From positions 62,001-126,000 of the forward strand of contig NZ_JAIXCQ010000008.1 in the NCBI RefSeq assembly GCF_020297055.1: 64,000 nucleotides of DNA, given 5' to 3'. A program made the translations under genes and the position numbers. This document shows positions 36,841 through 47,773 of the stretch, in pieces. The notes under the pieces are model-generated. The model was not told the DNA's origin. It saw nothing but the letters and a program-made list of their open reading frames with translations, and ran no database searches. This DNA comes from Isoptericola luteus (GTDB taxonomy: Bacteria > Actinomycetota > Actinomycetes > Actinomycetales > Cellulomonadaceae). Position 1 is the first letter of the stretch. Every line of letters starts with the position of its first letter.

Positions 36841-37932
36841 TCAGCGCTCGATGTCCCCGCGGATGAAGGCCTCCAGCTGCGCACGCCCGTGGGTGTCCTC
36901 CATCTGCTCCGGCGGCGACTTCATGAAGTACGTCGACGCGGACAGGATGGGGCCGCCGACGCCGCGGTCCAGCGCGATCTTCGCCGCCCGGACGGCGTCG
37001 ATGATGATGCCCGCGGAGTTCGGGGAGTCCCACACCTCGAGCTTGTACTCCATGTTCAGGGGCACCTCGCCGAAGGCGCGGCCCTCGAGGCGCACGTACG
37101 CCCACTTGCGGTCGTCGAGCCACGCGACGTAGTCCGACGGGCCGATGTGGACGTTGCGGTCCTCCTTCTTGCCGCCCAGGGGGCCGGTGAGGTTGGAGGT
37201 GACGGCCTGGGTCTTGGAGACCTTCTTCGACTCCAGGCGGTCGCGCTGCAGCATGTTCTTGAAGTCCATGTTGCCGCCGACGTTGAGCTGGTACGTCCGG
37301 TCGAGGATGACGCCGCGGTCCTCGAACAGCTTGGCCAGCACGCGGTGCGTGATGGTGGCACCCACCTGCGACTTGATGTCGTCGCCGACGATCGGGACGC
37401 CTGCGTCCTCGAACTTCTTGGCCCACTCGGGGTCGGAGGCGATGAAGACCGGCAGGGCGTTGACGAACGCGACCTTGGCGTCGATGGCGCACTGTGCGTA
37501 GAACTTGTCGGCCGCCTCGGAGCCCACCGGCAGGTAGGAGACGAGGACGTCGACCTTCGCGTCCTTCAGGGCCTGCACGACGTCGACCGGGGCCGCGTCG
37601 GACTCGTCGATCGTCGCGGAGTAGTAGTCGCCGAGGCCGTCGAGCGTGTGGCCGCGCTGGACGGTGACGCCGGTGGGCGGCACGTCCGCGAACTTGATGG
37701 TGTTGTTCTCGGAGGCGTGGATGGCCTCGGCCAGGTCGAAGCCGACCTTCTTCGCGTCGACGTCGAACGCCGCCACGAACTCCAGGTCACGGACGTGGTA
37801 GTCACCGAGCTGCACGTGCATGAGGCCGGGGACGGTGTCGGACGGGTCGGCGTCACGGTAGAAGTGCACACCCTGGACCAGGGAAGATGCACAGTTTCCG
37901 ACACCGACGATGGCAACGCGGACGGAGGTCAT
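36841..37932 (-). CDS. ino1: Myo-inositol-1-phosphate synthase
   Basis: 363 aa, the compact actinobacterial form. Converts glucose-6-phosphate to inositol-1-phosphate with NAD+, the first step toward phosphatidylinositol and mycothiol. The Rossmann start is [22 protein letters not shown]. Conserved catalytic-domain segments include [38 protein letters not shown], and [22 protein letters not shown]. The start codon overlaps the stop of the padR gene (ATGA), so the two are translated together. Confidence 0.95.
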   Translation of the reverse strand: MTSVRVAIVGVGNCASSLVQGVHFYRDADPSDTVPGLMHVQLGDYHVRDLEFVAAFDVDAKKVGFDLAEAIHASENNTIKFADVPPTGVTVQRGHTLDGLGDYYSATIDESDAAPVDVVQALKDAKVDVLVSYLPVGSEAADKFYAQCAIDAKVAFVNALPVFIASDPEWAKKFEDAGVPIVGDDIKSQVGATITHRVLAKLFEDRGVILDRTYQLNVGGNMDFKNMLQRDRLESKKVSKTQAVTSNLTGPLGGKKEDRNVHIGPSDYVAWLDDRKWAYVRLEGRAFGEVPLNMEYKLEVWDSPNSAGIIIDAVRAAKIALDRGVGGPILSASTYFMKSPPEQMEDTHGRAQLEAFIRGDIER

Positions 37933-38603
37933 CCTCGCTCCTTGCTACTTGGGGCCGGGGGCTTGGGCGCCCCGGCGTCATGGTCGCGGTCGCGGCCGAG
38001 AGCCCGGTCGCGTTCCGTGGTGATGAGTCCGTCGAGCCAGCGCACCTCGCGCTCGACCTGTTCGAGCCCGTGACGCTGCAGCTCGAGCGTGTACTCGTCG
38101 AGCCGCTCGCGGGTGCGCGCGGCGGACTCCCGGACCGCCTCCAACCTCTCGGTGAGCCGGGTGCGCCGGCCCTCGAGGATGCGGATTCGGGTCTCGGCGT
38201 CGGTCTGCGCGAAGAGCGCGAACCGGACGTCGAAGTTCTCGTCCTCCCAGGCGGCCGGCCCCGATGAGGCGAGGACGGTCTGGAGGTACTCCTTGCCCTC
38301 GGCCGTGAGGCGGTAGACGATCCGCCCGCGCCGCCCGGTCAGGGGCGCCTTCGAGCTCGCCCGGGCGTTCGCGCGCGCCGGACGTGCCGCAGCCCTCCCG
38401 GCCGGTGCCGGCTCGGGGTCGGTGGCCTCGATGAGGCCACGCGCCACCAGCGACTTCAGCGCCGGGTAGAGCGTGCCGTAGGAGAACGCGCGGAACGAGC
38501 CGAGCAGCAGGTTGAGCCGCTTGCGCAGCTCGTACCCGTGCAGGGGGGCGGAATTGAGCAGGCCGAGGATGGCGGTCTCGAGCACGGCAGACCTGCTGCG
38601 CAC
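37929..38603 (-). CDS. PadR-family transcriptional regulator
   Basis: 224 aa from a GTG at 38603 with GGGAGG 6 nt upstream. The N-terminal winged helix ([45 protein letters not shown]) is typical of PadR. An Arg/Ala-rich insertion (about 68-90) separates it from a helical C-terminal domain with coiled-coil character (about 135-200). Overlaps ino1 by 4 bp; a PadR-ino1 pair is common in actinobacteria, suggesting it controls the operon. A palindrome in its promoter is the candidate operator. Confidence 0.9.
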   Translation of the reverse strand: MRSRSAVLETAILGLLNSAPLHGYELRKRLNLLLGSFRAFSYGTLYPALKSLVARGLIEATDPEPAPAGRAAARPARANARASSKAPLTGRRGRIVYRLTAEGKEYLQTVLASSGPAAWEDENFDVRFALFAQTDAETRIRILEGRRTRLTERLEAVRESAARTRERLDEYTLELQRHGLEQVEREVRWLDGLITTERDRALGRDRDHDAGAPKPPAPSSKERG

Positions 38604-38625
38604 GGCGTTCCTCCCTCGTCCTGAC

Positions 38626-38647
38626 GACTCGACCTATCGAGTCGATA
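38626..38647. promoter_or_regulatory. Candidate PadR operator
   Basis: TATCGAGTCGATA (38635-38647) is a perfect palindrome around a central G, and GACTCGA / TCGAGTC (38626-38632 and 38637-38643) forms a second overlapping inverted repeat. The site is 23 bp upstream of the padR start codon, a typical place for autoregulation. Binding is inferred. Confidence 0.5.
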
Positions 38648-38887
38648 CATCGGGAGAATAGGACGCGACGTCATGTCCGCGCAACGGGAGCAGCGGACCC
38701 GCCTGATGAGGCGAGTTGTGAAGGTTCCGCAAAGCCTGGGCCAGGGGGCTGCGGATGCTCGGCGTAAACCGCTGTGCTGACACCCCTCAGGGTGACGTCG
38801 GCGCGGGTGCATCGCCTAGGGTTCCCTGAGATCGCAGGTCGGTGCGCGCCGTCGTGCGCACGGTTACCCACGACGAAAGGCTGGACG

Positions 38888-41389
38888 GTGGCGAGGAGAC
38901 GTCGCTTCTGGAACTACCCGCGCCCGAACAAGGGCCCGGTGCAGCGCTGGCTGCCCTCCTGGCGCATCGTCGTGGGCACCGGCCTCACTGGCGTGTCCCT
39001 GGCGGCAGGCCTGTTCGTGGCGGCGTGGAGCACGACGACGATCCCCGACAACATGGACAGCATCAACCAGGAGGCGACGACCGTCTACTGGGCGAACGGC
39101 AAGGTCATGGGCACGTTCGCCGAGCAGAAGCGGGAGAAGATCGACATCGAGAATCTCCCCGAGTACGTGGGCAACGCCGTCGTCGCCTCCGAGGACGACA
39201 CCTTCTGGACGAACAGCGGCGTGGACTTCTTCGGCATGGGACGCGCCGTGCTGCACAACCTCACGAGCGACTCCACGCAGGGTGCCTCGACGCTCACGCA
39301 GCAGTACGTGGAGCGCACCCGCCTCGACACCACCAAGTCGTACGCGGGCAAGGCCCGCGAGGCGATCATCGCGATGAAGATCGCGCAGACCGTCCCCAAG
39401 GAAGAGGTGCTCGAGGGCTACCTCAACACCATCTACTGGGGCCGCGGCATGTACGGGATCCAGACCGCGTCGCAGGAGTACTTCGGCAAGGACGCCAAGG
39501 ACCTCACGCCGTCGGAGGCAGCCATGCTGTCCGGCATCATCCCGTCCCCCACGAACTGGGACCCCTCGGTCAACCTCGAGCAGGCGGAGCGGCGCTGGAA
39601 GCGCAGCATCGACCACATGTACGAGCAGGGGTACATCACCGCCGCCGAGCACAAGGAGGCGGCCTTCCCCGAGTTCAAGGAGAAGAAGGAAGCCACCAAC
39701 AGCCAGGGCGGGCAGAAGGGCTACCTGCTCGCCGCGGTGAAGAAGGAGCTCACCCGGACCGAGTCCAACCCGGACGGGAAGTACTCGGCGGAGGAGCTCG
39801 AGACCCGCGGGCTGCGCATCACGACGACGATCGAGCCGAAGCTGCAGCGCGCCGCGGTGGACATCGCGAAGTCCCTGCCCGACGACGCCGACAAGAAGGT
39901 GCGGATGTCGCTGGTGTCGATCGACCCGGAGACCGGCGCCGTCAAGGCGATGTACGGCGGACCGGACTACGTCAAGCAATCGCTGAACACCGCCACGCAG
40001 GACGTGGTGCAGGCTGGGTCCACCTTCAAGCCGTTCACGCTCATCGGGGCGCTCGAGGAGGGCGTCACGCTCGATGAGCGCTTCGACGGCAACTCGCCCA
40101 AGGTCTTTCCGAAGGCGAACAACGGCGAGGACTGGTCGGTGCCCAACTTCGGCGGCGAGGACCTCGGCAGCAGCATCGACCTCGTCACGGCGACCGCTCA
40201 CTCGGTGAACACCGCCTACGTCGAGCTCAACCAGAAGATCGGCCCCGAGAAGACGACGGACGTGGCGCACCGCGCGGGCATCCGTGAGAGCTCCGACATC
40301 CCCAACGGGCTGTCCAACGTGCTCGGGACGGCGTCGGTGTACCCGATCGACCTGGCCGGTGCCTACGCAACGATGGCCTCCGGCGGATACCGCACCACGA
40401 CCCACATCGTGCAGAAGGTCGAGAACCTGGACGGCACCGTGGTGTACGAGGGCCCGACGGCCCAGGAGAAGGTGTTCGACGCCGAGGCGATCACGGCCGC
40501 GACGTACGCGATGACCCAGGTCGTCGAAGAGGGTTCGGGACGCACGGCCCAGGAGCTCGCGCCCCGCCCCGTGGCCGGCAAGACCGGCACCTCCAACGAC
40601 AACCGGTCGGCCTGGTTCGCGGGCTTCGTGCCGCAGCTCGCCACCGTCGTGGGCCTGCGGCAGTACGAGACCCTCGACCTCGAGGCTGGGAAGATGGGCG
40701 GGCAGGACCAGATCGACACGTTCGGTGGCTACCGCGAGATCACCGGTGGTTCGTGGCCGGCACGGGCGTGGACGGACTTCATGAAGGTCGCCCTGGACGG
40801 CGTCGACATCGAGGAGTTCCCCGAGTACGTGGCCCCGGAGCCGACGTTCACGCCGTCCCCGACGCCGGAGACGCCGGAGGCGGTCGAGCTGCCGAACGTG
40901 GTGGGCATGGACGTCGCCCGCGCCACCCAGGAGCTCCAGGCGCTGGGTCTGCAGGTCCGCACCCGACCGCAGAACGGCGACGAGCCCAAGGGCAGGGTCG
41001 TGGAGATGTCCATGGCGGCCGGCGAGATGGTGCCACCGGAGTCGACCATCACGCTGGTGGTCTCGACGGGGCAGCCGGAGCAGCCCGAGCAGGTGGTCGT
41101 GCCGGAGGTCCGAGGCATGCCGCGGACCACCGCCGAGCAGATCCTCCAGGGCGACACGCTCCGGGCGAACGTCGTCGAGGAGTTCAGCGACGAGCCGGTG
41201 GGGAACGTCATCGCGACGAACCCGGGTGTCGGGAGCAGCGTCGAGGTCGGGTCCACGGTGACGATCGTCGTCTCCAAGGGCCCGGAGGAGACGGAGCCGC
41301 CGGAGACCGAGGAGCCGAGTACCGAGCCGCCCGGCGACGGCAACGGCAATGGCGGCGGGAACGGCGGCGGGATACTCGGCGGGGACTGA
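38888..41389 (+). CDS. Class A penicillin-binding protein with two PASTA domains
   Basis: 833 aa from the GTG at 38888 (GAAAGG 7 nt upstream). Bifunctional peptidoglycan synthase. A short basic cytoplasmic end ([15 protein letters not shown]) is followed by one membrane helix (about 27-48). The GT51 glycosyltransferase has catalytic Glu102 in SEDDTFW and [12 protein letters not shown]. The transpeptidase has STFK with active-site Ser378, SVN and KTGTS (Lys565). The C-terminus carries two PASTA repeats (about 670-735 and 740-805), which bind muropeptides or beta-lactams, then a Gly/Asn tail. The EDDTFW motif departs from the more usual EDRRFY/W but retains the essential Glu. Confidence 0.95.
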   Translation: MARRRRFWNYPRPNKGPVQRWLPSWRIVVGTGLTGVSLAAGLFVAAWSTTTIPDNMDSINQEATTVYWANGKVMGTFAEQKREKIDIENLPEYVGNAVVASEDDTFWTNSGVDFFGMGRAVLHNLTSDSTQGASTLTQQYVERTRLDTTKSYAGKAREAIIAMKIAQTVPKEEVLEGYLNTIYWGRGMYGIQTASQEYFGKDAKDLTPSEAAMLSGIIPSPTNWDPSVNLEQAERRWKRSIDHMYEQGYITAAEHKEAAFPEFKEKKEATNSQGGQKGYLLAAVKKELTRTESNPDGKYSAEELETRGLRITTTIEPKLQRAAVDIAKSLPDDADKKVRMSLVSIDPETGAVKAMYGGPDYVKQSLNTATQDVVQAGSTFKPFTLIGALEEGVTLDERFDGNSPKVFPKANNGEDWSVPNFGGEDLGSSIDLVTATAHSVNTAYVELNQKIGPEKTTDVAHRAGIRESSDIPNGLSNVLGTASVYPIDLAGAYATMASGGYRTTTHIVQKVENLDGTVVYEGPTAQEKVFDAEAITAATYAMTQVVEEGSGRTAQELAPRPVAGKTGTSNDNRSAWFAGFVPQLATVVGLRQYETLDLEAGKMGGQDQIDTFGGYREITGGSWPARAWTDFMKVALDGVDIEEFPEYVAPEPTFTPSPTPETPEAVELPNVVGMDVARATQELQALGLQVRTRPQNGDEPKGRVVEMSMAAGEMVPPESTITLVVSTGQPEQPEQVVVPEVRGMPRTTAEQILQGDTLRANVVEEFSDEPVGNVIATNPGVGSSVEVGSTVTIVVSKGPEETEPPETEEPSTEPPGDGNGNGGGNGGGILGGD

Positions 41390-41553
41390 CCCACCCGATT
41401 TCCTCCAGGGGCCCGGACCCGGGTACCCTGGTGGACTGGCTGTGCTCTCGAGCCTCGGACCGTTCCGAGGGTCGTGGCGCAGCCGACGCACGCAAGACCC
41501 TCCTGTCACGGAACGACCGTGACCGTCAAGACCAGAGGAGGTGGGTTGAACAC

Positions 41554-41844
41554 ATGCGTCAGTACGAGCTGATGGTGATCCTGGACCCGGAGGTCGAGGA
41601 GCGCACCGTGGCCCCGTCGCTGGAGAAGTACCTGTCGGTCATCTCGACCGAGGGTGGCTCCGTCGACAAGGTCGACATCTGGGGACGCCGCCGGATGGCC
41701 TACGAGATCAACAAGCGGGCCGAGGGCATCTACGCCGTCGTGGACTTCACGTCCACGCCGGACACCGCGAAGGAGCTGGACCGCCAGCTCGGCCTCAACG
41801 AGGCCGTCCTGCGCACCAAGATCCTCCGCGCCGACGCGCGCTGA
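41554..41844 (+). CDS. rpsF: Small ribosomal subunit protein bS6
   Basis: 96 aa from the ATG at 41554, with the strong GAGGAGGTG about 10 nt upstream. [19 protein letters not shown] and [23 protein letters not shown] are diagnostic. First gene of the rpsF-ssb-rpsR-rplI operon. Confidence 0.97.
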   Translation: MRQYELMVILDPEVEERTVAPSLEKYLSVISTEGGSVDKVDIWGRRRMAYEINKRAEGIYAVVDFTSTPDTAKELDRQLGLNEAVLRTKILRADAR

Positions 41845-41953
41845 GTCTCCCGAACCGACTTCTCTCCCCGCTGGGCGCCTGTCGGTGCCCCGTGATGGGA
41901 TCCCCCCAGCAGTCGCACACGAACTCACGCGGATCGAACGAAGGAGCTAGGCA

Positions 41954-42499
41954 ATGGCTGGTGACACCGTCATCACGGTGATCGGAAACCTGACGGCAGA
42001 CCCGGAGCTGCGGTTCACGCCGTCCGGTGCTGCGGTCGCGAACTTCACGATCGCGTCCACGCCGCGCCTGTTCGACCGCCAGACCAACGAGTGGAAGGAC
42101 GGCGACACGCTGTTCCTGCGCTGCTCGATCTGGCGGGACGCGGCCGAGAACGTGGCCGAGTCGCTGACGAAGGGCATGCGCGTCATCGCGCAGGGACGCC
42201 TGACGCAGCGCTCGTACGAGACTCGCGAGGGGGAGAAGCGCACCGTCGTGGAGCTGCAGGTGGACGAGGTCGGTCCGTCGCTGAGGAGTGCCTCGGCGAA
42301 GGTCACCCGTGCCCAGCGGTCCGGTGGCGGTGGCGGCTTCGGCGGTGGCGGCAACTCCGGTGGCGGCTTCGGCGGCAACTCCGGTGGCGGCAACGCAGGA
42401 GGCTTCGGTTCTTCCGGTGGCGGTCAGAGCAACGACCCGTGGGCCACGGCTGGCCCCGCGTCGTCGGGTGGCGGGTTCTCGGACGAGCCCCCGTTCTGA
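41954..42499 (+). CDS. ssb: Single-stranded DNA-binding protein
   Basis: 181 aa with AAGGAG 7 nt upstream. The OB fold covers about residues 1-110 ([28 protein letters not shown]). It is followed by a Gly/Asn/Ser-rich flexible linker and the acidic tip SDEPPF, which recruits replication and repair partners. Homotetramer by family. Sits between rpsF and rpsR as usual. Confidence 0.97.
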   Translation: MAGDTVITVIGNLTADPELRFTPSGAAVANFTIASTPRLFDRQTNEWKDGDTLFLRCSIWRDAAENVAESLTKGMRVIAQGRLTQRSYETREGEKRTVVELQVDEVGPSLRSASAKVTRAQRSGGGGGFGGGGNSGGGFGGNSGGGNAGGFGSSGGGQSNDPWATAGPASSGGGFSDEPPF

Positions 42500-42601
42500 T
42501 CGGCACCCATTCCCCAGATCATCTCGTCCCGGTGACGGCGTGACCCCCCTCGCGGTGGGTCGTGCACGCGCCCGGGACCGCACCTGAGAAGGAGCAACAC
42601 C

Positions 42602-42838
42602 ATGGCCAAGCCTGTGGTGCGCAAGCCCAAGAAGAAGGCGAACCCGCTCAAGACGGCCAAGATCGAGACCGTCGACTACAAGGACACGGCGCTGCTGCGC
42701 AAGTTCATCTCCGACCGCGGCAAGATCCGTGCGCGTCGCGTGACCGGCGTCTCCGTCCAGGAGCAGCGCCAGATCGCCCGTGCCGTCAAGAACGCGCGCG
42801 AGATGGCCCTGCTGCCGTACTCGTCGTCGGCCCGCTGA
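42602..42838 (+). CDS. rpsR: Small ribosomal subunit protein bS18
   Basis: 78 aa. [27 protein letters not shown] is the S18 core. There is no cysteine motif, so this is the zinc-independent form. Binds with bS6 to the platform of the 30S subunit. Confidence 0.97.
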   Translation: MAKPVVRKPKKKANPLKTAKIETVDYKDTALLRKFISDRGKIRARRVTGVSVQEQRQIARAVKNAREMALLPYSSSAR

Positions 42839-42857
42839 CCGGAAAGGATCACAGATC

Positions 42858-43307
42858 ATGGCAAAGCTGATCCTGACCCACGAGGTCACCGGCCTCGGTG
42901 AGCCCGGGGACGTCGTCGACGTGAAGGACGGGTACGCCCGGAACTTCCTCATCCCGCGCCGCCTGGCCACCCCGTGGACCAAGGGTGCGGAGTCGCAGGT
43001 CTCTGCGATCCGCAAGGCTCGCAAGTCCCGCGAGGTCGCCTCGCTCGACGAGGCGAAGGCTCTGGCCGACAAGGTCTCGGCCAAGCAGGTCGTCGTCTCG
43101 GCCCACGCCGGCGAGTCCGGCCGCCTGTTCGGCGCCGTCACCACCGGTGACATCGTCGCTGCGGTCGAGGCCGCGGACGGCCCGAAGCTCGACAAGCGCA
43201 AGATCGAGATCGGGCAGCCGATCAAGTCGACCGGCGAGTACACCGTGTCGATCCGCCTGCACCCTGAGGTGTCGGCGAAGATCGACGTCAAGGTCGTCGC
43301 CGGCTGA
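42858..43307 (+). CDS. rplI: Large ribosomal subunit protein bL9
   Basis: 149 aa, ATG at 42858 with GAAAGGATC upstream. [34 protein letters not shown] is the conserved N-terminal domain, joined by a long helix to the C-terminal domain. Last gene of the operon; a bidirectional hairpin follows. Confidence 0.97.
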   Translation: MAKLILTHEVTGLGEPGDVVDVKDGYARNFLIPRRLATPWTKGAESQVSAIRKARKSREVASLDEAKALADKVSAKQVVVSAHAGESGRLFGAVTTGDIVAAVEAADGPKLDKRKIEIGQPIKSTGEYTVSIRLHPEVSAKIDVKVVAG

Positions 43308-43345
43308 CATCGGTCACCGGTGGTCGAGCTCGTCGAGACCACGCA

Positions 43346-43383
43346 CGAAGGCCCCGACCTCCGCGAGGAGGCCGGGGCCTTCG
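43346..43383. terminator. Bidirectional terminator between rplI and the subtilase gene
   Basis: CGAAGGCCCCGACCTCC pairs with GGAGGCCGGGGCCTTCG (one mismatch) around GCGA. It separates convergent rplI (ends 43307) and the subtilase gene (ends 43398). Confidence 0.85.
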
Positions 43384-43397
43384 TCGTTCCCGTCAGA

Positions 43398-46300
43398 TCA
43401 CGGCAGCGGCTTCAGGTCGAAGTCGTACACCGAGGTCTGCCCGGCGACGATCGACGCCTGCCGGGTGGTGGGGATGAACCCGTTCGCCGCCACGATCATC
43501 TGCAGCGGGCCGTTGGCCCGCGGCATCCAGTAGCCGTAGGTGCCGTCGGCACCGGTGACGAGGGTCATGTCGGACGCGAGGCCGTCGAGGTGGACGACCG
43601 CGCCGTCGAGAGCGGACCCTTCACCGGTCACGGTGCCGGCGATCTTGCCCCATCCGCGGGGTGCCTTGACGTTCATCGTCGCGGCGACCGAGGGAGCGGC
43701 GTACGGGCTGTCGTTGCCCACGGTGACCGTCGCCGTGTAGGCGCCCGGCTGGGCGACGTTCGCGGTGAACGTCGCGGCAGCCTGCACGGACGCCCCGGGA
43801 GCCAGCGTGAAGCTCGGCGGCTGGACGTCCAGCCACGAGATCCCTCCGCCGCCCGCGGTCTCACCCGACACGTTCATCACCAGGTGCATGTCGGGGTAGC
43901 CGATCTCGGCGGTGTCGGTCGGCTCCGGGATGCTGCACGCCTCGGACCGGAGGTACGAGGGCGCCGTCTGGCCGTCCGGGTTGGACCCGGGGAAGAACCA
44001 GCCGCCGGCGGGGACGTCCACCTCGACCACGAGCGTGCCGCCCGAGGGCACCTCGCCCGTGACCGGGACGGACACGACCGTGCCGCCCGCGTCGGTGCCC
44101 ACCGTCGCCTCGGCGCTGCCGATCAGCGTCAGGTTGGCGTAGGTGAGGTCGTCGCCGTCGAGCGTGTAGAGGTTCACCGTGAGCGGCTGCGCCACCCTGG
44201 CCGCCTCGACACCGAAGGACACGTTCGTGACGTCGAAGCTCCCCGAGATGTCGAAGTCGCTCAGCGTGAACGTCCGCAGGTAGGCGTTGTCCTGGGTGAC
44301 CACCTGGTTGGTGCAGGCCACCGAGTTGTTCGCCACGATGTTCTGCGACGCGGAGTGCGTGATGGTCTTGTCCGCCAGCGGGACGGCCGAGAGGTCGGGC
44401 GTGACGGTGCCCGCCTTCGCGCCCGAGGTGGCCAGGCCTTCGGGAGCCTTCTTGTCCCCGTCGGCCGTGCCGAGTCCCGCACCGGTCGTCCCGAGAGACG
44501 GGCCGCCGCTGTCCGGCACCGTGGCGTCGCCGACGACGTGCGAGATCGCCCCGCCGGTCGTCTTGGCGCCGAGCACCGAGAACCCCCCGTCGCCGACGCC
44601 GAGGTCGACGTTCACCGGCGCGGTGCCGGTGTTCGTCACGCGGAAGTACCGGTTCGCGGTGGCCCCCATGGCGGGTGCCGCCGTGATGGACTCCTTGCTC
44701 ACCTCGACCTGCCCGGCGGCGAGCCTGGCGTTGCGGGTCAGGACCTGGCCGTCCTCGCTGAACGCCGCGTTGCGCGTGGCGCTCACGTAGCCCGGCGCCT
44801 CGATGACGATGCCGTACCGCTCGAGCGGGAGCATCGCCGCGTAGGCGCCGTCGGCGCCCGTGGTCGCGACCTTGACGTCCCCGTCGTCCTTCGACGTGAT
44901 CGTTACGGTGGCGCCCTCGAGGGGCTCGTTGGTGTTGGCGTCCCGGACGGTGCCGTTCAGCACGCCCATGTCCGCCAGGTCGTACGTGATCGACAGCCCG
45001 TCGGACAGGGTCGCGGTGTTGTACGAGAACTGGGACGCGACGGAGCCCGCGGCGTCCTCGATCCCGACGGTCGCCGAGCTTCCGGTGGCGGTCGCCGTGT
45101 CGGTGAGGTCCCCGTAGCCGAGCAGGACCCGACCGTCCTCGAGCAGCGTGACCGAGAAGTTCAGCCGGTCGGTGGCGGGCGTGTACTTGCGCACGTTCCG
45201 CCACTCGACGACGAACCCGTCCGTGCCGTCGACGGTGGTCGCGCCCGTGTACACGGCCGCCTCCTCGTCGATCCGCAGGTCGTCCCAGAACGGGAACACG
45301 CCGGCGTTCGGCGTGGCGGCGTTCGGGATGGACACGTTGCTGAACGCGGTCACAGACCCCAGGAAGTTGAGGAACCCGTTGGACGACACGTAGGCCGCGT
45401 CGTACTCCTCGCCGTAGAACGGGAAGGAGAACGGCAGGGCGACCTGGGTGGCGACGTCGTCGCCGGTGAGGTCGAGCAGGGTGTCGCCCGTGGCCGCGCC
45501 GGCCGTGCCGACGGTGCAGTAGTACCCGAACTCGTCGGTGAACCGCTTGAGCGCCGCGTCGACGTCCTCGTCGCCGTCCACCGTGACCTCGGTGTTGAAG
45601 GGCTCGGCGCAGGTGCCGGCCGAGACCGTCAGCGTGTAGGTGCCCTCGGGGACGTCGGCGAAGGCGTAGTCGCCGTCGGCGTCGGTCGTGACGTCGTCGA
45701 GCGGTGCCGACAGCGTGACGGTGGCGCCCGCGGCGGGGTCGCCGCTGCCCGCGTCGGTGACGGTGCCGCTGACGGTGTGGGTCGGTGCAGCGGTCAGGAC
45801 GATCGGCACCGTGACCGTCTCGTCCTGCGTGACGGTGACGTCGACCGCGGGCGAGGCGAGGAACCCGAAGGCCGACGCGGAGACCGCGTAGTCGCCGACG
45901 GGGACGACGGCCTCGTAGGCGCCGGTCTCGTCGGTGGTGGCGGTGCGGTCGTCCGCACCGTCGAACGTCACGGTGGCGCCGGCGACGGGGGCGCCGTCGG
46001 CGTCGGTGACGGCGCCCGCGACGGTCCCCGTGTCGCCGACGGGTGCGGCGGCGATCAGGGCGGCGACGTCGAGCTTGCCCTCGCCCCAGGTGTTGTTGTC
46101 GTCGGCGGTGCCACCGCAGGTGGTGTCGTCGACGTCGACGGCCGAGGCGTCCAGGAGGGCCTCGGTCTCCTCGATCTGGCCGACGAGGGTCGGTGCCGCG
46201 CTCCACAGCAGCGCGACCGCGCCCGCGAGGTGCGGGGCCGCCATCGACGTGCCCGAGTAGGTGGCGTAGCTGCTGCCGGGTACCGACGAGCGCACGCTCT

Positions 46301-47534
46301 GGCCCGGTGCGGCGATGTTCGGCTGGACGGTGCCGTCCTCGCCCGGCCCGCGGGACGAGAAGGACGCGATGTCGCCCGCGGAGTTGAACGCGCCGACCGC
46401 GTAGGTCGCGGTGTTCGCGCCCGGGGACGACGTCGTCGAGCAGGCGGGTCCCTCGTTGCCCGCGGACCAGCTGCCGAAGATGCCGGCGGCCTCCCACGCG
46501 GCGATCTCCTCGGCCATGAAGTCGTCGATGACCCCGGGGGCGTCGAAGCCCCAGGAGTTGTTGACGACGTGGGGCCGCTGGGCCGGGTCGGGGTCGGAGC
46601 CGTCGGCCTTGGTCGGTGCGAGGATCCACTGACCGGACTCGATGAGGTCCGCGTCGGAGCAGGTGGCGCAGCCGTTGGCCGCGATCCACTCCGCGTCGGG
46701 TGCGACGCCGATCTGGTTGCCGGCGCCGTCGTCGCCGACCATGGTGCCCATCGTGTGCGTGCCGTGGCCGTTGCCGTCGCACGGTGCGCCGCTGCACGCG
46801 TTCGAGGAGTCGAACCAGGCGTAGTCGTTGGTCACCGTGCCGTCGTCCTGCATGCCGCGGTACTGCGCGGCGAGTGCCGGGTGGTCGACCTGGACGCCGC
46901 TGTCGATGTTGGACACCGTGATGCCCTGGCCGGTGATGCCCTGGGCCCAGACGTCGTCGGCGTTGACGGCTTCAATGCCCCACTCGACGGCCTGGGTGCC
47001 CTTGTCGGCGGCCTTGACGCGCTTGACGGGCTCGGGGAGCTCGACGACGACCGGCGCGCTGATGGCGGCCACCTCGGGCGAGCCCGCGAGCTCGTTCGCG
47101 AGCCCGAGGGTGCCGTCGGTGACGAGGATCCGGTTGGTGATCCAGAACTGCTCGTACTCGACGCCGGCGGCCTCGAGCCGTTCGACGAGCCCGGCCTGGG
47201 ACTTGTCGGCGACGCGGGTGAGCGCGTCGTAGACGTACTGGCCGCGCTCGTCCCAGTCGGCGATGTCCTTCGCCGCGGACAGGTCCGCGGTGTCGGTCAG
47301 CTCCAGCCAGAAGTTGTCGGGGCCTCCGGTGAGGGACTTCTCAGCATCGTCGCTGATCTTGTCCCCCGGCGCGGGGACGGGCTCGGCCGGAAGCAGCTCG
47401 GAGCCGGGTGACGGAGCGGTGGACAGGTCGGTCGCTGCTGCGGCCGGGATCATGACTGCTGCGGGTGCGGCAAGAAGGGCGAGTGTCGCACTGGTCGCGA
47501 CCCATCGCCTTCTCCTGAGGTGCGGAGCGTGCAC
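43398..47534 (-). CDS. Secreted S8 subtilisin-family serine protease with carboxypeptidase-regulatory-like repeats
   Basis: 1378 aa from the GTG at 47534, chosen for GGGAGG four nt upstream and because the signal peptide (RRRRWVATSATLALLAAPAAVM) follows. After a propeptide (about 40-165) the S8 domain has Asp211 (NIDSGVQVDH), His257 (GNGHGTHTMG), oxyanion Asn in SWSAGNEGP, and Ser430 (YSGTSMAAPH). The rest (~900 aa) contains at least four carboxypeptidase-regulatory-like beta-sandwiches (GTVAGAVTDADGAPVAGATV; GTVTDAGSGDPAAGATV; GTVRDANTNEPLEGATV; and one at the C-terminus). There is no LPxTG signal, so it is likely released. Probably a scavenging protease; substrates unknown. Divergent from a winged-helix regulator. 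Confidence 0.94.
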   Translation of the reverse strand: MHAPHLRRRRWVATSATLALLAAPAAVMIPAAAATDLSTAPSPGSELLPAEPVPAPGDKISDDAEKSLTGGPDNFWLELTDTADLSAAKDIADWDERGQYVYDALTRVADKSQAGLVERLEAAGVEYEQFWITNRILVTDGTLGLANELAGSPEVAAISAPVVVELPEPVKRVKAADKGTQAVEWGIEAVNADDVWAQGITGQGITVSNIDSGVQVDHPALAAQYRGMQDDGTVTNDYAWFDSSNACSGAPCDGNGHGTHTMGTMVGDDGAGNQIGVAPDAEWIAANGCATCSDADLIESGQWILAPTKADGSDPDPAQRPHVVNNSWGFDAPGVIDDFMAEEIAAWEAAGIFGSWSAGNEGPACSTTSSPGANTATYAVGAFNSAGDIASFSSRGPGEDGTVQPNIAAPGQSVRSSVPGSSYATYSGTSMAAPHLAGAVALLWSAAPTLVGQIEETEALLDASAVDVDDTTCGGTADDNNTWGEGKLDVAALIAAAPVGDTGTVAGAVTDADGAPVAGATVTFDGADDRTATTDETGAYEAVVPVGDYAVSASAFGFLASPAVDVTVTQDETVTVPIVLTAAPTHTVSGTVTDAGSGDPAAGATVTLSAPLDDVTTDADGDYAFADVPEGTYTLTVSAGTCAEPFNTEVTVDGDEDVDAALKRFTDEFGYYCTVGTAGAATGDTLLDLTGDDVATQVALPFSFPFYGEEYDAAYVSSNGFLNFLGSVTAFSNVSIPNAATPNAGVFPFWDDLRIDEEAAVYTGATTVDGTDGFVVEWRNVRKYTPATDRLNFSVTLLEDGRVLLGYGDLTDTATATGSSATVGIEDAAGSVASQFSYNTATLSDGLSITYDLADMGVLNGTVRDANTNEPLEGATVTITSKDDGDVKVATTGADGAYAAMLPLERYGIVIEAPGYVSATRNAAFSEDGQVLTRNARLAAGQVEVSKESITAAPAMGATANRYFRVTNTGTAPVNVDLGVGDGGFSVLGAKTTGGAISHVVGDATVPDSGGPSLGTTGAGLGTADGDKKAPEGLATSGAKAGTVTPDLSAVPLADKTITHSASQNIVANNSVACTNQVVTQDNAYLRTFTLSDFDISGSFDVTNVSFGVEAARVAQPLTVNLYTLDGDDLTYANLTLIGSAEATVGTDAGGTVVSVPVTGEVPSGGTLVVEVDVPAGGWFFPGSNPDGQTAPSYLRSEACSIPEPTDTAEIGYPDMHLVMNVSGETAGGGGISWLDVQPPSFTLAPGASVQAAATFTANVAQPGAYTATVTVGNDSPYAAPSVAATMNVKAPRGWGKIAGTVTGEGSALDGAVVHLDGLASDMTLVTGADGTYGYWMPRANGPLQMIVAANGFIPTTRQASIVAGQTSVYDFDLKPLP

Positions 47535-47773
47535 GGTACCTCCCGTGGGCAGCGTCACCGCCGGTCGGCGGTGACGTCGACGCGGGGAACCCGGTCGGGT
47601 CCCCCGGTGCCAGCCCACCGTGACGGTCAAGGCGGAACAAGGGCGCCCGCCGGTCAGTTCGGGGTCAACAACCGGTCGCCGGGCGGTCGTGCGCCGGTCC
47701 GTTCGCCGCGCCGAGGAACGATTCATCTGATAGATACCTGAGTAAACGTTGCGGGAAGGTACGGAGGTCAGCG

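Noticed and set aside
43320..47411. Long plus-strand frame antisense to the subtilase gene
   Set aside because: Gly/Arg/Val-rich shadow; the minus-strand protein has a full signal peptide and catalytic triad.
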